Positions 35,437 through 44,690 of a DNA stretch of 64,000 nucleotides are shown here, in pieces; within the stretch, counting starts at the first letter, position 1; each line of letters starts with the position of its first letter. Origin of the DNA: JAQUCI01 sp964553255 (GTDB lineage Bacteria; Bacillota_I; Bacilli_A; Erysipelotrichales; Erysipelotrichaceae); contig CAZKJS010000001.1 of assembly GCA_964553255.1 (NCBI GenBank), forward strand, positions 1 to 64,000. The letters are read 5' to 3'. Position numbers and translations under genes: made by a program. Under the pieces are notes generated by a model, which saw nothing but the letters and a program-made list of their open reading frames with translations, ran no database searches and had not been told where the DNA came from.

Positions 35437-36092
35437 TTATCCTCCATATGTCTATGATATATCCTACATTCAGTATTATTTCTTTTAACTACTTTTAACA
35501 TGACGAGTTTAGCGCTATCACTACTTTTATTATAGATTAATTCGATAATTTCGGCGCTCATTTTACTTTTACGCAGTAAAGCTAAAATACTGTTCAACTT
35601 ATTTGCTGGGTAGATCATGAAGAAACTACCATTGTCCTTAAGATATCTTCTAACATGATCTATCAATATTTCCAGTGTTAGTTGCGTAGTAAATCTTGCG
35701 GTGTTTTGCTTATCATTAGTACTGATCAAAACACTAGTTAGTTTATCATATGGCGGATTAGATACGATCACATCAAATTGGGGTAACTTTGCATCATTTA
35801 TATCAGCGTTGATGATCTCATAATTCTCAATATTATTTAATTTCATATTGCTATCACATAGATCACAAGCATCTTTTAGAATATCTATCCCTACAATTTT
35901 TTTTGGTTTAAATCGTGCACAATATAGCATCAAAACACCATTATTACACCCAATATCTAAAATACTCATATTAGTTTTGATTTTGATAAAATTGCCAAGT
36001 AGTGTTGTATCAGTAGTCATTTTAAACATATCGTTTCTTTGATATAGTTTATAATTCGTATTTGGTAGATAATCTACTTTTTCATTTATCAT
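35433..36092 (-). CDS. tRNA1(Val) A37 N6-methyltransferase-like protein (TrmN6/YabB)
   Basis: 219 residues, Rossmann-fold methyltransferase: motif I LDIGCNNGVLMLYCA at about 45-59, acidic loop GIDILKDA and the N6-adenine catalytic motif SNPPYDK near 110. The N-terminus (NYKLYQRNDMFKMTTDTTLLGNF) is typical of COG4123/TrmN6, which methylates A37 of tRNA-Val; RNA specificity is inferred from the family. First gene of the accessory operon, expressed from a near-consensus promoter. Confidence 0.87.
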   Translation of the reverse strand: MINEKVDYLPNTNYKLYQRNDMFKMTTDTTLLGNFIKIKTNMSILDIGCNNGVLMLYCARFKPKKIVGIDILKDACDLCDSNMKLNNIENYEIINADINDAKLPQFDVIVSNPPYDKLTSVLISTNDKQNTARFTTQLTLEILIDHVRRYLKDNGSFFMIYPANKLNSILALLRKSKMSAEIIELIYNKSSDSAKLVMLKVVKRNNTECRIYHRHMEDK

Positions 36093-36107
36093 AAATTCAC
36101 CTATTTA

Positions 36108-36136
36108 AGTATAGCACAGCCAAATATCGTTGTTAA
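36108..36136 (-). promoter_or_regulatory. Promoter of the methyltransferase-DUF554-ceramidase-FRG-ABC operon
   Basis: Minus-strand TTAACA (36131-36136), 17-base spacer, TATACT (36108-36113) with TG one base upstream (extended -10). Its -35 is superimposed on the -35 of the opposing promoter. Confidence 0.78.
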
Positions 36137-36158
36137 TTAAGTTAGACTAAGTTATGAT
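36130..36158 (+). promoter_or_regulatory. Promoter of the nucleoside hydrolase gene
   Basis: Plus-strand TTGTTA (36130-36135), 17-base spacer, TATGAT (36153-36158), then AGGAGG and ATG at 36183. Confidence 0.7.
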
Positions 36159-36182
36159 TATATTTAGCAAATAGGAGGTTTT

Positions 36183-37157
36183 ATGAGAAAAGTTATAATA
36201 GATACCGATCCGGGCATTGATGATGCTTATGCAATACTTGCAGCTTTACTTAATCCTGAACTTGATGTTCTTGGAATAACATGTGTTAGTGGTAACAAGG
36301 CAATCGATACTGTTGTTGCTAATGCTTTAAGACTGAAAAGATTTACACGAAGTAATGTCAAAGTATATAAAGGTGCGCTAACTAATCTAAAAAATCTAGC
36401 CAATAATACTATCGAACCAATGCAAGCTAGTAAGGTTCACGGTGGTGATGGACTTGGAAATGTCAATTTGCCATATGATATAAGTGATCTTGAAACTGAA
36501 AGTGCCGTAGATTTTATCTTATATACGATCAATAAATATCCAGATGAAGTAGAAATATTAGCTCTTGGTCCATTAACAAACATTGCTTTGTGTGTTCAAA
36601 AAGATTTAGCCGTCACAAGTAAACTAAAAGCAATTTACACAATGGGTGGTGGCATTGATCGCGGTAACATAACACCTTACGCTGAATACAACTATTACTT
36701 TGATGAACTAGCAACTGCAGCGGTATTTGAAAACCTACAAGAAAACGTAGCTATTTACATGATTGGGTTAAACGCAACTCATAGTACTAGAGTTGATCAT
36801 AACGATTTGGCCTTTATGCTTTATGAAGGAAATGAACTTGGCAAACTTATCTTTGATATGACCCAAGTTTACGCTACAATGTACTATAAAAATAACGGCT
36901 ATTTGGGTGCTGTGATCCATGATATTGTTGCATATTTATATATGATAGATCCAACTATTGCTACAAATGTAATCGATGATGTATACATTGAGGTAATGTG
37001 TGATCCAACTCATAAAGGTCAAACTAAAATAATCACCAATAAAAAAGCCAAAGTACAAGTTGTTATGAGCTGTGATCGTAAAGACGTTGCAATTGCAACA
37101 ATTAAAGCTATATTTCCAACTAAAATTGATCGTTACCTTGAAGTGATCGCTAAATAA
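36183..37157 (+). CDS. Inosine-uridine type nucleoside hydrolase
   Basis: 324 residues. The N-terminal IIDTDPGIDDAYAI is the calcium-binding aspartate cluster of the family; KVHGGDGLGNV, LALGPLTNIALCVQKD, AEYNYYFD and the C-terminal HDIVAYLYMIDPTI carry the other active-site residues (Asn/His/Asp). It cleaves the N-glycosidic bond of ribonucleosides for salvage; base preference cannot be read. Strong AGGAGG site. Divergent from the methyltransferase operon, convergent with the histidine kinase gene and overlapping its end by eight bases. Confidence 0.93.
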   Translation: MRKVIIDTDPGIDDAYAILAALLNPELDVLGITCVSGNKAIDTVVANALRLKRFTRSNVKVYKGALTNLKNLANNTIEPMQASKVHGGDGLGNVNLPYDISDLETESAVDFILYTINKYPDEVEILALGPLTNIALCVQKDLAVTSKLKAIYTMGGGIDRGNITPYAEYNYYFDELATAAVFENLQENVAIYMIGLNATHSTRVDHNDLAFMLYEGNELGKLIFDMTQVYATMYYKNNGYLGAVIHDIVAYLYMIDPTIATNVIDDVYIEVMCDPTHKGQTKIITNKKAKVQVVMSCDRKDVAIATIKAIFPTKIDRYLEVIAK

Positions 37158-38577
37158 TAAACCAAAAGGTTGTACCTTTTTTAACGATACTCTCAACACC
37201 ATATTCACAATGGTGTAAATCTAGATAAGCTTTTGATATAGCAAGACCTAATCCCGATCCTTCTTGATTTCGTTGATAATTCTTATCTATTTTATAATAG
37301 CGATCCCAGATAAACGGAATATCTTCATCGGCAATACCACAACCATTATCCGCAACTGAAACCCTAAAGCGATCATTGATCGCTTTGATTTCAAGTATGA
37401 TAATTTTATCATCACCAGTATGTTTGATCGCATTGTTTAAAAAATTATAGATAACCTGACCGATCAATGTTTCATCAGCTATAACATTTGCTATATCAGG
37501 ATGAATAAGCTTGATCTTGACTTGTTGTTTACTACTTAAACCAGTTAATACATTTACTATCTCATGACATTTTTTGACTAAATCAAATGATCTCTCATTA
37601 ATAACAATATTTCCTGATTGCACTTTAGTCAAAACTAGCATATCATCAACTAATTTATTCATATGGTTAGCTTCATTGATAATAACATTAACATGATCCT
37701 TACGTTTTTTAGGGTTATCTCCTGAAATATCATTTATCATTTCAGCGTAAGCTTTGATCATTGTCAACGGTGTTTTTATATCATGAGAAACATTTGCGAT
37801 TAAATCGCGTCTTAACTCTTCGGTCTTTGATAATTCATCAGTCGCATAATTCAATGTTTTGGCAAGTTCACTTATCTCAGTATAAGTTTCACCATCAAAA
37901 CGAACATCATAATTCCCTTCTGCCAACAAAATAGCACTATCAGTCATTTTCATTAAAGGATCAGCATATGCCTTCGCTAACAGAAAAGCAATAAACCATG
38001 AAGCAAATAAAACACATACAGATATAATGAAAAATTGATTCTGCATGATAAACACAGTTGAGTCGACCGGTTCAACAATGGCATTTAACAATAAATAATA
38101 TGTACCTAGATGTGCATCGATTTTCTTACCATAAACAAGCATTTCATCTTGAAAACGTTCACTAGTGATATACTCATAAACTTCATTTTTTTCACTATTA
38201 TCAATTAACTCAATGTAGTGATCAGTGTTTAATCGCTCTTCAAAACCCACATTACTCAAATAACAACCAACACCAAGAGCGTTAATATTCAATAATTCAA
38301 AGTCGTTATAACTATAAATCGCAAGACATACATTATTATCATAAGTAATATCGATAATATCCGCTATAACATCATTATCATTAAGTGCTTGTTCAATCTT
38401 AATAGCAATGTTCTGTACGCCATTTACTTTAACACTACGATAATAAGGTTTTAATGATGATATTTGTAGAAACCACAACAAAAAAAGAATTCCCCCCGTA
38501 AAAGAGACAAAAAGAATCCATGTTTTGAATCGGATACCTTTAAAATCAAAATTGGCGAAAGGATTTCTCATGTTCAA
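37150..38577 (-). CDS. Sensor histidine kinase
   Basis: 475 residues. First membrane segment at about 16-36 (FKTWILFVSFTGGILFLLWFL without the final residues), an extracytoplasmic sensor of about 140 residues, second segment near 178-200 (FFIISVCVLFASWFIAFLL), a HAMP linker (ADPLMKMTDSAILLAEGNYDVRF), HisKA with phospho-acceptor NVSHDIKTPLTMIKAYAEMI, and HATPase with NFLNNAIKHT, VADNGCGI and GSGLGLAISKAY. Classical membrane kinase resembling the IIIA/PhoR-like group; the signal is unknown. Located 60 bases after its response regulator. Confidence 0.93.
   Translation of the reverse strand: MNMRNPFANFDFKGIRFKTWILFVSFTGGILFLLWFLQISSLKPYYRSVKVNGVQNIAIKIEQALNDNDVIADIIDITYDNNVCLAIYSYNDFELLNINALGVGCYLSNVGFEERLNTDHYIELIDNSEKNEVYEYITSERFQDEMLVYGKKIDAHLGTYYLLLNAIVEPVDSTVFIMQNQFFIISVCVLFASWFIAFLLAKAYADPLMKMTDSAILLAEGNYDVRFDGETYTEISELAKTLNYATDELSKTEELRRDLIANVSHDIKTPLTMIKAYAEMINDISGDNPKKRKDHVNVIINEANHMNKLVDDMLVLTKVQSGNIVINERSFDLVKKCHEIVNVLTGLSSKQQVKIKLIHPDIANVIADETLIGQVIYNFLNNAIKHTGDDKIIILEIKAINDRFRVSVADNGCGIADEDIPFIWDRYYKIDKNYQRNQEGSGLGLAISKAYLDLHHCEYGVESIVKKGTTFWFII
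37164..37182 (+). terminator. Weak terminator after the nucleoside hydrolase
   Basis: AAAAGG-TTGTA-CCTTTT followed by TT; a six-pair stem lying inside the 3' coding end of the convergent kinase gene. It could act on both strands. Confidence 0.5.
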
Positions 38578-38637
38578 TGTTCCTTAATCTATGTTTACAT
38601 TATATAACATAAATTAAGTATTTGAAGCATTATCAGT

Positions 38638-39300
38638 CTATGCTTCAAACTTATAGCCCATACCTCTAACAGTAACAATGAACTTGCGATATTTACCCAG
38701 ATTTTTTCTTAACATCTTAATATGAGTATCGACTGTTCGATCATCACCAAAATAATCATAGTTCCATACTTCTTCTAGTAATCTATCTCTTGATATCGCC
38801 ATATTCTTATTCTTGATCAAATATGTTAGTAATTCAAATTCTTTAGGTGTTATATGTATCTTTTCTTGATCAACAAACACGTTGACACCTTCTGTATCAA
38901 CAACTAATCCTTCGAATTGATATTTGCTGTTAGTTTTACCTGCGAAACGTTCACAGACAGCTTTTACTCTTGCCATCAGTTCTTTTGGTGAAAATGGTTT
39001 TGTCACATAGTCATCAATTCCAAGTTCAAAACCTTTCAACTTATCATATTCTTCTTGACGTGCTGATAACATAATAATTGGTATCTTCTTAATTGCTTTT
39101 ATATGTTTGCACGCCATGAATCCATCAAGATTGGGCATCATGATATCCAGTATAACTACATCAAAATCTTCATTTTTAACATAATCAATCGCTTCAAGAC
39201 CATCACTTGCTTCGACAACAGAATGACCATAAAGCACAGCGTATTCTTTGATAACTTCTCTAATACGAATTTCATCATCTACAAGCAGAATTTTACTCAT
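38638..39300 (-). CDS. OmpR-family response regulator
   Basis: 220 residues. Receiver domain with acidic pocket VDDE at 6-9, phospho-acceptor Asp in VVILDIMMPNLDGF near 53, and Lys in DDYVTKPF. The C-terminal winged helix has ITPKEFELLTYLIKNKNMAISRDRLLEEVWNYDYFGDDRTVDTHIKMLRKNLG. Partner of the kinase at 37150-38577. No putative target box was recognised. Confidence 0.95.
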   Translation of the reverse strand: MSKILLVDDEIRIREVIKEYAVLYGHSVVEASDGLEAIDYVKNEDFDVVILDIMMPNLDGFMACKHIKAIKKIPIIMLSARQEEYDKLKGFELGIDDYVTKPFSPKELMARVKAVCERFAGKTNSKYQFEGLVVDTEGVNVFVDQEKIHITPKEFELLTYLIKNKNMAISRDRLLEEVWNYDYFGDDRTVDTHIKMLRKNLGKYRKFIVTVRGMGYKFEA

Positions 39301-39320
39301 GTTACCACCCTATCGTCATC

Positions 39321-39349
39321 ATAATAGATTATTGTGATATTTGTGTGAA
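39321..39349 (-). promoter_or_regulatory. Promoter of the two-component system
   Basis: Minus-strand TTCACA (39344-39349), 17-base spacer, TATTAT (39321-39326), directly after the dnaE stop. Confidence 0.6.
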
Positions 39350-39353
39350 TAAG

Positions 39354-42300
39354 CTACACCTCAATATCACTGATCATATCAACCACAAATGATTGCGGTT
39401 TGTCCATTCTTCCTTCAATTAGAATTACTTTGTTTTTGACTAACAAATTGTTAAATTTACGATATTGATTTGGTAACACCACTAAGTCAAGCATACCACT
39501 TTCATCATCTGCACTCACAAACGCCATTTCGCCTGTCTTGGCTTGATAGTGTTTAATCTTGACGATATTAACAAGAAGTGAAACACGTTCATTTGTGATT
39601 TTTAAATCATTAATATTTTTCCCTTGATAATCAATGTCACGCTTAATGGTAATCATCGGATGCTCAGAGATGTAAAGACCCATAGTTTCTTTTTCATATT
39701 GTAATTTTTCCATCATAGTATCAGCAATATCAAGCATGTTCGGTTTTGATATTAAACCCAAATCAATATAATTTTGATCAGGATTATCAATTTTTACAAG
39801 ATTTGCATAATTAATCGCATTATCAAGCGACTTAAGCATACTATTTCGACTGATATCGAATTCATCTAATGCTCCAGCTTTTATTAATGACTCAATTATC
39901 GTTTTACTTATTTTGCGCATGTTAATTCGAGCCACAAATTCGTGATAATCATTAAATAAACCTCTTTCACGCTCATTTAATATTTCCTTAACAGCACTTA
40001 AACCTACTCCTTTTATACATACAAATGGTAAACGGATAGCCCCATCTTCAAATGTGTAATTTTCATTACTATGATTGATCGATATAGGCTTGATAAAGAC
40101 ATTACACTTACGACATTCATTTAAGTATTCAGCAGTTTTAACTTCACTTCCAATCACACTATCTAATAAACATGACATAAAGTACTCAGGGTAGTTAGCC
40201 TTTAAATATGCCATTTGATAAGCAATAAGTGCATAAGCAACGCTATGCGATTTATTAAAGCCATAATTTGCGAATTTCAAGATAAGATCATACAGCTCTT
40301 TACCAACATTTTGTGAGTGACCTTTATTTATACAACCTAATATAAATTCTTCTTTTAAACGCGTAAGTTGCTCGACGCTTTTCTTACTCATGGCTTTTCT
40401 TAAAATGTCTGCCTTACTTAAACTAAAACCAGCTACTACTTGTGCTATTTGCATGATTTGTTCTTGATATATAATTACACCATAAGTTTCATTTAAAATA
40501 GGGATCAAATCTTTATGTAAATATGATACAACGTTAGGATCTTGTCTGTTTTTAAGATACAAGGGTATATTTTCCATGGGTCCAGGACGAAACAAAGCAA
40601 TACAGGTTGAGATATCCGTAAACTGATTTGGTCGCATCTTAACAATTAAATTCTTCATTCCTTCTGATTCAAGCTGAAAAATACCTACAGTATCGCCTTT
40701 ACTAATCATTTCGTATGTTTTTTGATCATCAAGTGGTATCTTAAAAATATCTGGTCTTGGTTTGATATACGATAATGTCTTATCAATAATTGTAAGGTTA
40801 CGTAACCCTAAGAAATCCATTTTGATCAAACCAAGTTCTTCTAAATATTCCATTGTAACTTGTGTTGATAACATGTCAGGTTCAACACTGATCAAGGCAA
40901 CAACATCAGTAAGCTTTTCCTTACTCATAACAACACCAGCTGCGTGAGTTGATATATGACGTGGTAATCCTTCAATCATTTTGGCCATTTTATAAACTTG
41001 AATAAATCGTTCATCACTATCAACAATTTGTTTGAACTTCTTACTATTATTATATGCAGTATCTAAACTGATATTTAAACCATTAGGGATACTTTTAGCC
41101 AGTAAGTCAAGTTCTCTTGTATTTAAACTCATTACTCGGCCACAATCTCTAATAGCTAGTTTAGCGCCAAAAGTACCAAAAGTAGCAATGTGAGCAACAT
41201 GGTCTTTACCATATAGTTCTGCTACATATTTAATTACTTCATCACGTCGATTATCAGGAAAATCAATATCAATATCTGGTAACGAAATACGTTCAGGGTT
41301 CAAAAAACGTTCAAATAACAAGCCATAATAAATAGGATCAACATGAGTTATTCCAAGCGACCATGAAACAACAGAACCTGCCGCACTACCTCTTCCTGGA
41401 CCAACATAAATACCTTTGTTACGTGCATAACGGATGAAATCCCAAACAATCAAGAAATAGTCCTCATAATTCATTTTGAATATAACACTAAGTTCAAAGT
41501 TTAATCTCTTTTGATAAGATATAGGTATTTTTTTATTATCAAAACGTTTTTTCAGACCAACTTTACAAAGTTCAAATAGATAGTCTTTACTAGAAGCAGT
41601 AACGCTTTTTTTAAAAATAGGTAACGATGATTTATGATCAAAGATATTTACGTTACATAGTTCAGCAATATTATCACTTTCATCAATATCATCTTGCTGG
41701 TATAAAGGCATTAAACTCTCAGTATCCAAAAATTGATAATTGCGCTCATTTAATAACGTTTGATCATCAATGTTAGTACTCTTTTTTATAGCTCTAAGTG
41801 TTTTAAGAACCATAAAATCTTCTGGTTTTTGATAATAAATCTTATTAAGCATCACGGTTTTAATGTTTAAGCTATGACATAATGTTTTTAAGAAAGTATT
41901 TTTACTACGCCATAGCGAGTTTAAAGCAGATGACAAACCAATATAGAAATCACTATGGTGTTCTTTAAAGAAATTTAATGTTGTAATTAACTTGCTTTGA
42001 TCTTCTTTTATAAGCTCAGGCTCAAGAATACCACCTTCACTTGGTAATATCATGATACAATCATTACTAAAATGTAACAGTTGTTCAACTGTCAAATAAG
42101 TCATTTCACAATTTAATAAAGACGAACAATTCAACAGATTTCGATAGCCTTTATTGTTTTTTGCTAGTAGATATACTGATGACTCATACTCTTCATATCT
42201 GATGTCGACTTCAAGACCAATAATTGGTTTAATACCGTTTTTTATACATTCTTTATAAAAACTGACACTAGCATACATAACACGATGATCACATAGTGCT

Positions 42301-42404
42301 GCGCTTTTAAAGCCGTTATCTTTCAATAACGATACGATATCTTTTATGGTTAATGTAGACTCAAGTAATGAATAGCTACTTCTAAGCGCTAAATGGGTTG
42401 CCAT
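39354..42404 (-). CDS. dnaE: DNA polymerase III alpha subunit, DnaE type
   Basis: 1016 residues. N-terminal PHP domain (LALRSSYSLLESTLTIKDI; GIKPIIGLEVDI), polymerase core with YVGPGRGSAAGSVVSWSLGITHVDP, LPDIDIDFPDNRRDEVI (catalytic Asp residues), THAAGVVMS and FNKSHSVAYALIAYQMAYLKANYP, then helix-hairpin-helix and an OB domain near the end. No proofreading insertion. In low-GC Gram-positives DnaE extends primers and hands over to PolC (11084-15379). Its PHP lacks several of the usual metal-binding His residues, as in many such DnaE proteins. Confidence 0.96.
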   Translation of the reverse strand: MATHLALRSSYSLLESTLTIKDIVSLLKDNGFKSAALCDHRVMYASVSFYKECIKNGIKPIIGLEVDIRYEEYESSVYLLAKNNKGYRNLLNCSSLLNCEMTYLTVEQLLHFSNDCIMILPSEGGILEPELIKEDQSKLITTLNFFKEHHSDFYIGLSSALNSLWRSKNTFLKTLCHSLNIKTVMLNKIYYQKPEDFMVLKTLRAIKKSTNIDDQTLLNERNYQFLDTESLMPLYQQDDIDESDNIAELCNVNIFDHKSSLPIFKKSVTASSKDYLFELCKVGLKKRFDNKKIPISYQKRLNFELSVIFKMNYEDYFLIVWDFIRYARNKGIYVGPGRGSAAGSVVSWSLGITHVDPIYYGLLFERFLNPERISLPDIDIDFPDNRRDEVIKYVAELYGKDHVAHIATFGTFGAKLAIRDCGRVMSLNTRELDLLAKSIPNGLNISLDTAYNNSKKFKQIVDSDERFIQVYKMAKMIEGLPRHISTHAAGVVMSKEKLTDVVALISVEPDMLSTQVTMEYLEELGLIKMDFLGLRNLTIIDKTLSYIKPRPDIFKIPLDDQKTYEMISKGDTVGIFQLESEGMKNLIVKMRPNQFTDISTCIALFRPGPMENIPLYLKNRQDPNVVSYLHKDLIPILNETYGVIIYQEQIMQIAQVVAGFSLSKADILRKAMSKKSVEQLTRLKEEFILGCINKGHSQNVGKELYDLILKFANYGFNKSHSVAYALIAYQMAYLKANYPEYFMSCLLDSVIGSEVKTAEYLNECRKCNVFIKPISINHSNENYTFEDGAIRLPFVCIKGVGLSAVKEILNERERGLFNDYHEFVARINMRKISKTIIESLIKAGALDEFDISRNSMLKSLDNAINYANLVKIDNPDQNYIDLGLISKPNMLDIADTMMEKLQYEKETMGLYISEHPMITIKRDIDYQGKNINDLKITNERVSLLVNIVKIKHYQAKTGEMAFVSADDESGMLDLVVLPNQYRKFNNLLVKNKVILIEGRMDKPQSFVVDMISDIEV

Positions 42405-42520
42405 AGATACCTCTTCATTTATTTTAGCATACTACTGTATGATATTATATCGTTTAAAGCGTTTAACACGCATTTACTAGTTATGCTTTATAACATCAAT
42501 ATGATGTGTTTACTCTTACA
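42405..42520. promoter_or_regulatory. dnaE upstream region with repeats
   Basis: On the minus strand a TATAAT (42444-42449) lies about 40 bases before the dnaE start, without a good -35. The region also holds an inverted repeat CATAC-TACT-GTATG (42428-42441), a direct repeat CGTTTAA spaced nine bases apart (42451 and 42460) and a perfect ACATCA-ATA-TGATGT inverted repeat (42493-42507). The direct repeat falls in the promoter spacer. Confidence 0.4.
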
Positions 42521-42543
42521 AAAAACAGTCAGATTACTGACTG
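42521..42543 (-). terminator. Terminator after nrnA
   Basis: Minus-strand CAGTCAG-TAAT-CTGACTG followed by TTTTTT; the loop holds the nrnA stop codon. Confidence 0.85.
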
Positions 42544-43484
42544 CTTATTCTAGTTGCTAACATTTCAAGCAAACGCTTTGTATCATCAAATGTTAAGCAC
42601 TTGATACCAGCTGCTTGTTGATGACCACCACCATTAAAGCAATTAGCAATGTCATCGATACGAAGGTTACGTGCTCTAATACTAACATTATAATGATTAA
42701 CTAGCGTCTCATCTTCAATAAATAAAACCCATATTTTAACAACATCAAGCTTGTTAAACTCATTGATGAAATCCTTTGCGTCCTCTTGATCTAAATTATA
42801 AGCACCAATATCTTTTTGTTTAAGATATACATATGCAAGTTCATCATCACAAGCAAACGTGCTATTTTGTCTTAGTATCGTTGATAATTGAAAATAGTTC
42901 TTATTTACTTTGAACATTTCAAAACTAATATTTGCGACATCAATACCACAAGCAGTAAGCCTTGCACCAGCATTAAGTGTTGATGCGCTTGTGTTTGTTG
43001 TTGAGAAACGTAGTGTGTCTGTTATCAAACCTTTATATAGATATTCAGCGACTCTAATATCACAACTTGTGATTGCTTGATGTGCTTCAATTAACTCAAG
43101 CACAATTTCACAAGTACTGGATTTATTTACATCAACATACTCAATATCACCATATGATTCAATCAAGACGTGATGATCGATCTTTATTACTTTTTGTGCT
43201 GTTTGGTATCTTTTATCATCAATGCGAGCAGTATTGGCAGTATCAAGTACAATTGCCAATGAAGATGCAATAGTATCATCCTTTACATCATCCATTACCA
43301 TAAATTGCACAGCGTTATCTTTACCATTGGTGCCAAGACAATAAACATCTTTATTATCAAATGATGTTTTAAGCCATAATGCTAAAGCGCATTGACTACC
43401 AAATGCATCACCATCTGCTCTTTCATGACGAAAGATAGTGATTATATCATGTTCATTTATTGCTGCAAGTATTTCTTTAATCAT
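42534..43484 (-). CDS. nrnA: DHH/DHHA1 phosphoesterase, NrnA-type oligoribonuclease/pAp phosphatase
   Basis: 316 residues. DHH domain with HERADGDAFGSQCAL near 19-33, VLDTANTARID and IKIDHHV near 101-107; C-terminal DHHA1 domain with the glycine-rich FNGGGHQQAAGIKC. NrnA degrades nanoRNA and dephosphorylates 3'-phosphoadenosine 5'-phosphate. The first motif reads HERADGDA where HxxPDGDA is common, a conservative change next to the metal ligands. Start overlaps the ackA end by eight bases. Confidence 0.9.
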   Translation of the reverse strand: MIKEILAAINEHDIITIFRHERADGDAFGSQCALALWLKTSFDNKDVYCLGTNGKDNAVQFMVMDDVKDDTIASSLAIVLDTANTARIDDKRYQTAQKVIKIDHHVLIESYGDIEYVDVNKSSTCEIVLELIEAHQAITSCDIRVAEYLYKGLITDTLRFSTTNTSASTLNAGARLTACGIDVANISFEMFKVNKNYFQLSTILRQNSTFACDDELAYVYLKQKDIGAYNLDQEDAKDFINEFNKLDVVKIWVLFIEDETLVNHYNVSIRARNLRIDDIANCFNGGGHQQAAGIKCLTFDDTKRLLEMLATRISSQ

Positions 43485-44682
43485 TCGCTAAACCTAGTAA
43501 ATGATAGGTATCGCGTGCAATAACTAACTCTTCATTAGTTGGGATAATCCAAGCTTGAACTTTTGAATCTTCGGTAGTTATCATGATCTCTTTAGATCGT
43601 ACCTTGGCATTAAGTTCTTCGTTTATCTTCAAATTCATGCCCTTTGCAACACCTGTACATACCATTTGTCTAATCTTCGCGTCATTCTCGCCAAGTCCAG
43701 CTGTAAAGACAATAGCATCACAACCACCCATCTGCATAAAATAACCACCAACTACATTGACAATACGATTAACATAAATGTTTTGTGTAAGTATCGCTCT
43801 TTGATTACCATTAGCCGCTGCGATTTCTACATCTCTTGCATCGCTTGACACACCACTAATTCCAAGCATTCCTGATTTCTTGTTAAGGGTTGTATCCATC
43901 TCAGCAGTACTCATACCCGTTTTATTCATCATGTATAAAACAATAGCTGGATCAATATCACCACATCTTGTACCCATCATAATTCCGGCTAATGGGGTAA
44001 AACCCATTGATGTATTAACACATTTGCCACCTTCAACAGCCGTTATTGAAGCACCATTACCAAGATGACATGTGATGATCTTAAGATCTTTGATATCTTT
44101 TTGCATTACTTCAGCACATCTTTTAGCTACATATTGATGGCTTGTACCATGAGCGCCATAACGTCTGACACGATAATCTGTTTGCCATTCATAAGGTAAT
44201 GCATAGGTATAAACCTCAGGTGCCATCGTTTGATGGAAAGCTGTATCAAATACAAAGACATGTTCAATGTTTGGTAATGCTTCTTTAAAAGCAAAGTAAC
44301 CGGTCAAATGAGCATGATTGTGAAGTGGAGCTAATTCAGCTAATTCATCAACCTTTTTAACTGTATCTTCATCAACTACTACACTTGATGAAAAATAAGC
44401 ACCACCTTGAACAATACGATGACCAGCTCCAACAATTTCATTTAAATCAGCAACTATATTATATTCAACCAATGCTTCAAGTAATAGTTCAACCGCTACC
44501 TTATGATTTTTGATTGGCAATTCCTTAGTTATCTTCTGATCATTTACTTTAATTGTAAATACTCCCATATCCAATCCTACACGCTCAGCAATACCTGATG
44601 TCAATACTTCTTCTTTTGGCATATCGAATAATTGAAATTTCAATGATGAACTGCCTGCGTTTACTGATATAACTTTTTTCAT
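43477..44682 (-). CDS. ackA: Acetate kinase
   Basis: 401 residues. ISVNAGSSSLKFQLF at 5-19, VFDTAFHQTM, RRYGAHGTSHQYVA, IITCHLGNGASITAVEGG and MGFTPLAGIMMGTRCGDIDP are all intact, so the enzyme should convert acetyl phosphate and ADP to acetate and ATP (or the reverse). No pta is nearby. Start has GGGGG upstream. Its place between ylxM and nrnA in the smc-ftsY operon is not one I know from model Bacillota. Confidence 0.97.
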   Translation of the reverse strand: MKKVISVNAGSSSLKFQLFDMPKEEVLTSGIAERVGLDMGVFTIKVNDQKITKELPIKNHKVAVELLLEALVEYNIVADLNEIVGAGHRIVQGGAYFSSSVVVDEDTVKKVDELAELAPLHNHAHLTGYFAFKEALPNIEHVFVFDTAFHQTMAPEVYTYALPYEWQTDYRVRRYGAHGTSHQYVAKRCAEVMQKDIKDLKIITCHLGNGASITAVEGGKCVNTSMGFTPLAGIMMGTRCGDIDPAIVLYMMNKTGMSTAEMDTTLNKKSGMLGISGVSSDARDVEIAAANGNQRAILTQNIYVNRIVNVVGGYFMQMGGCDAIVFTAGLGENDAKIRQMVCTGVAKGMNLKINEELNAKVRSKEIMITTEDSKVQAWIIPTNEELVIARDTYHLLGLAND

Positions 44683-44690
44683 GTTTCCCC

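Noticed and set aside
28285..36092. Mobile element or defence island carrying the FRG and ABC genes
   Set aside because: No transposase, integrase, flanking repeats or tRNA, and base composition and ribosome binding sites look like the rest of the window.
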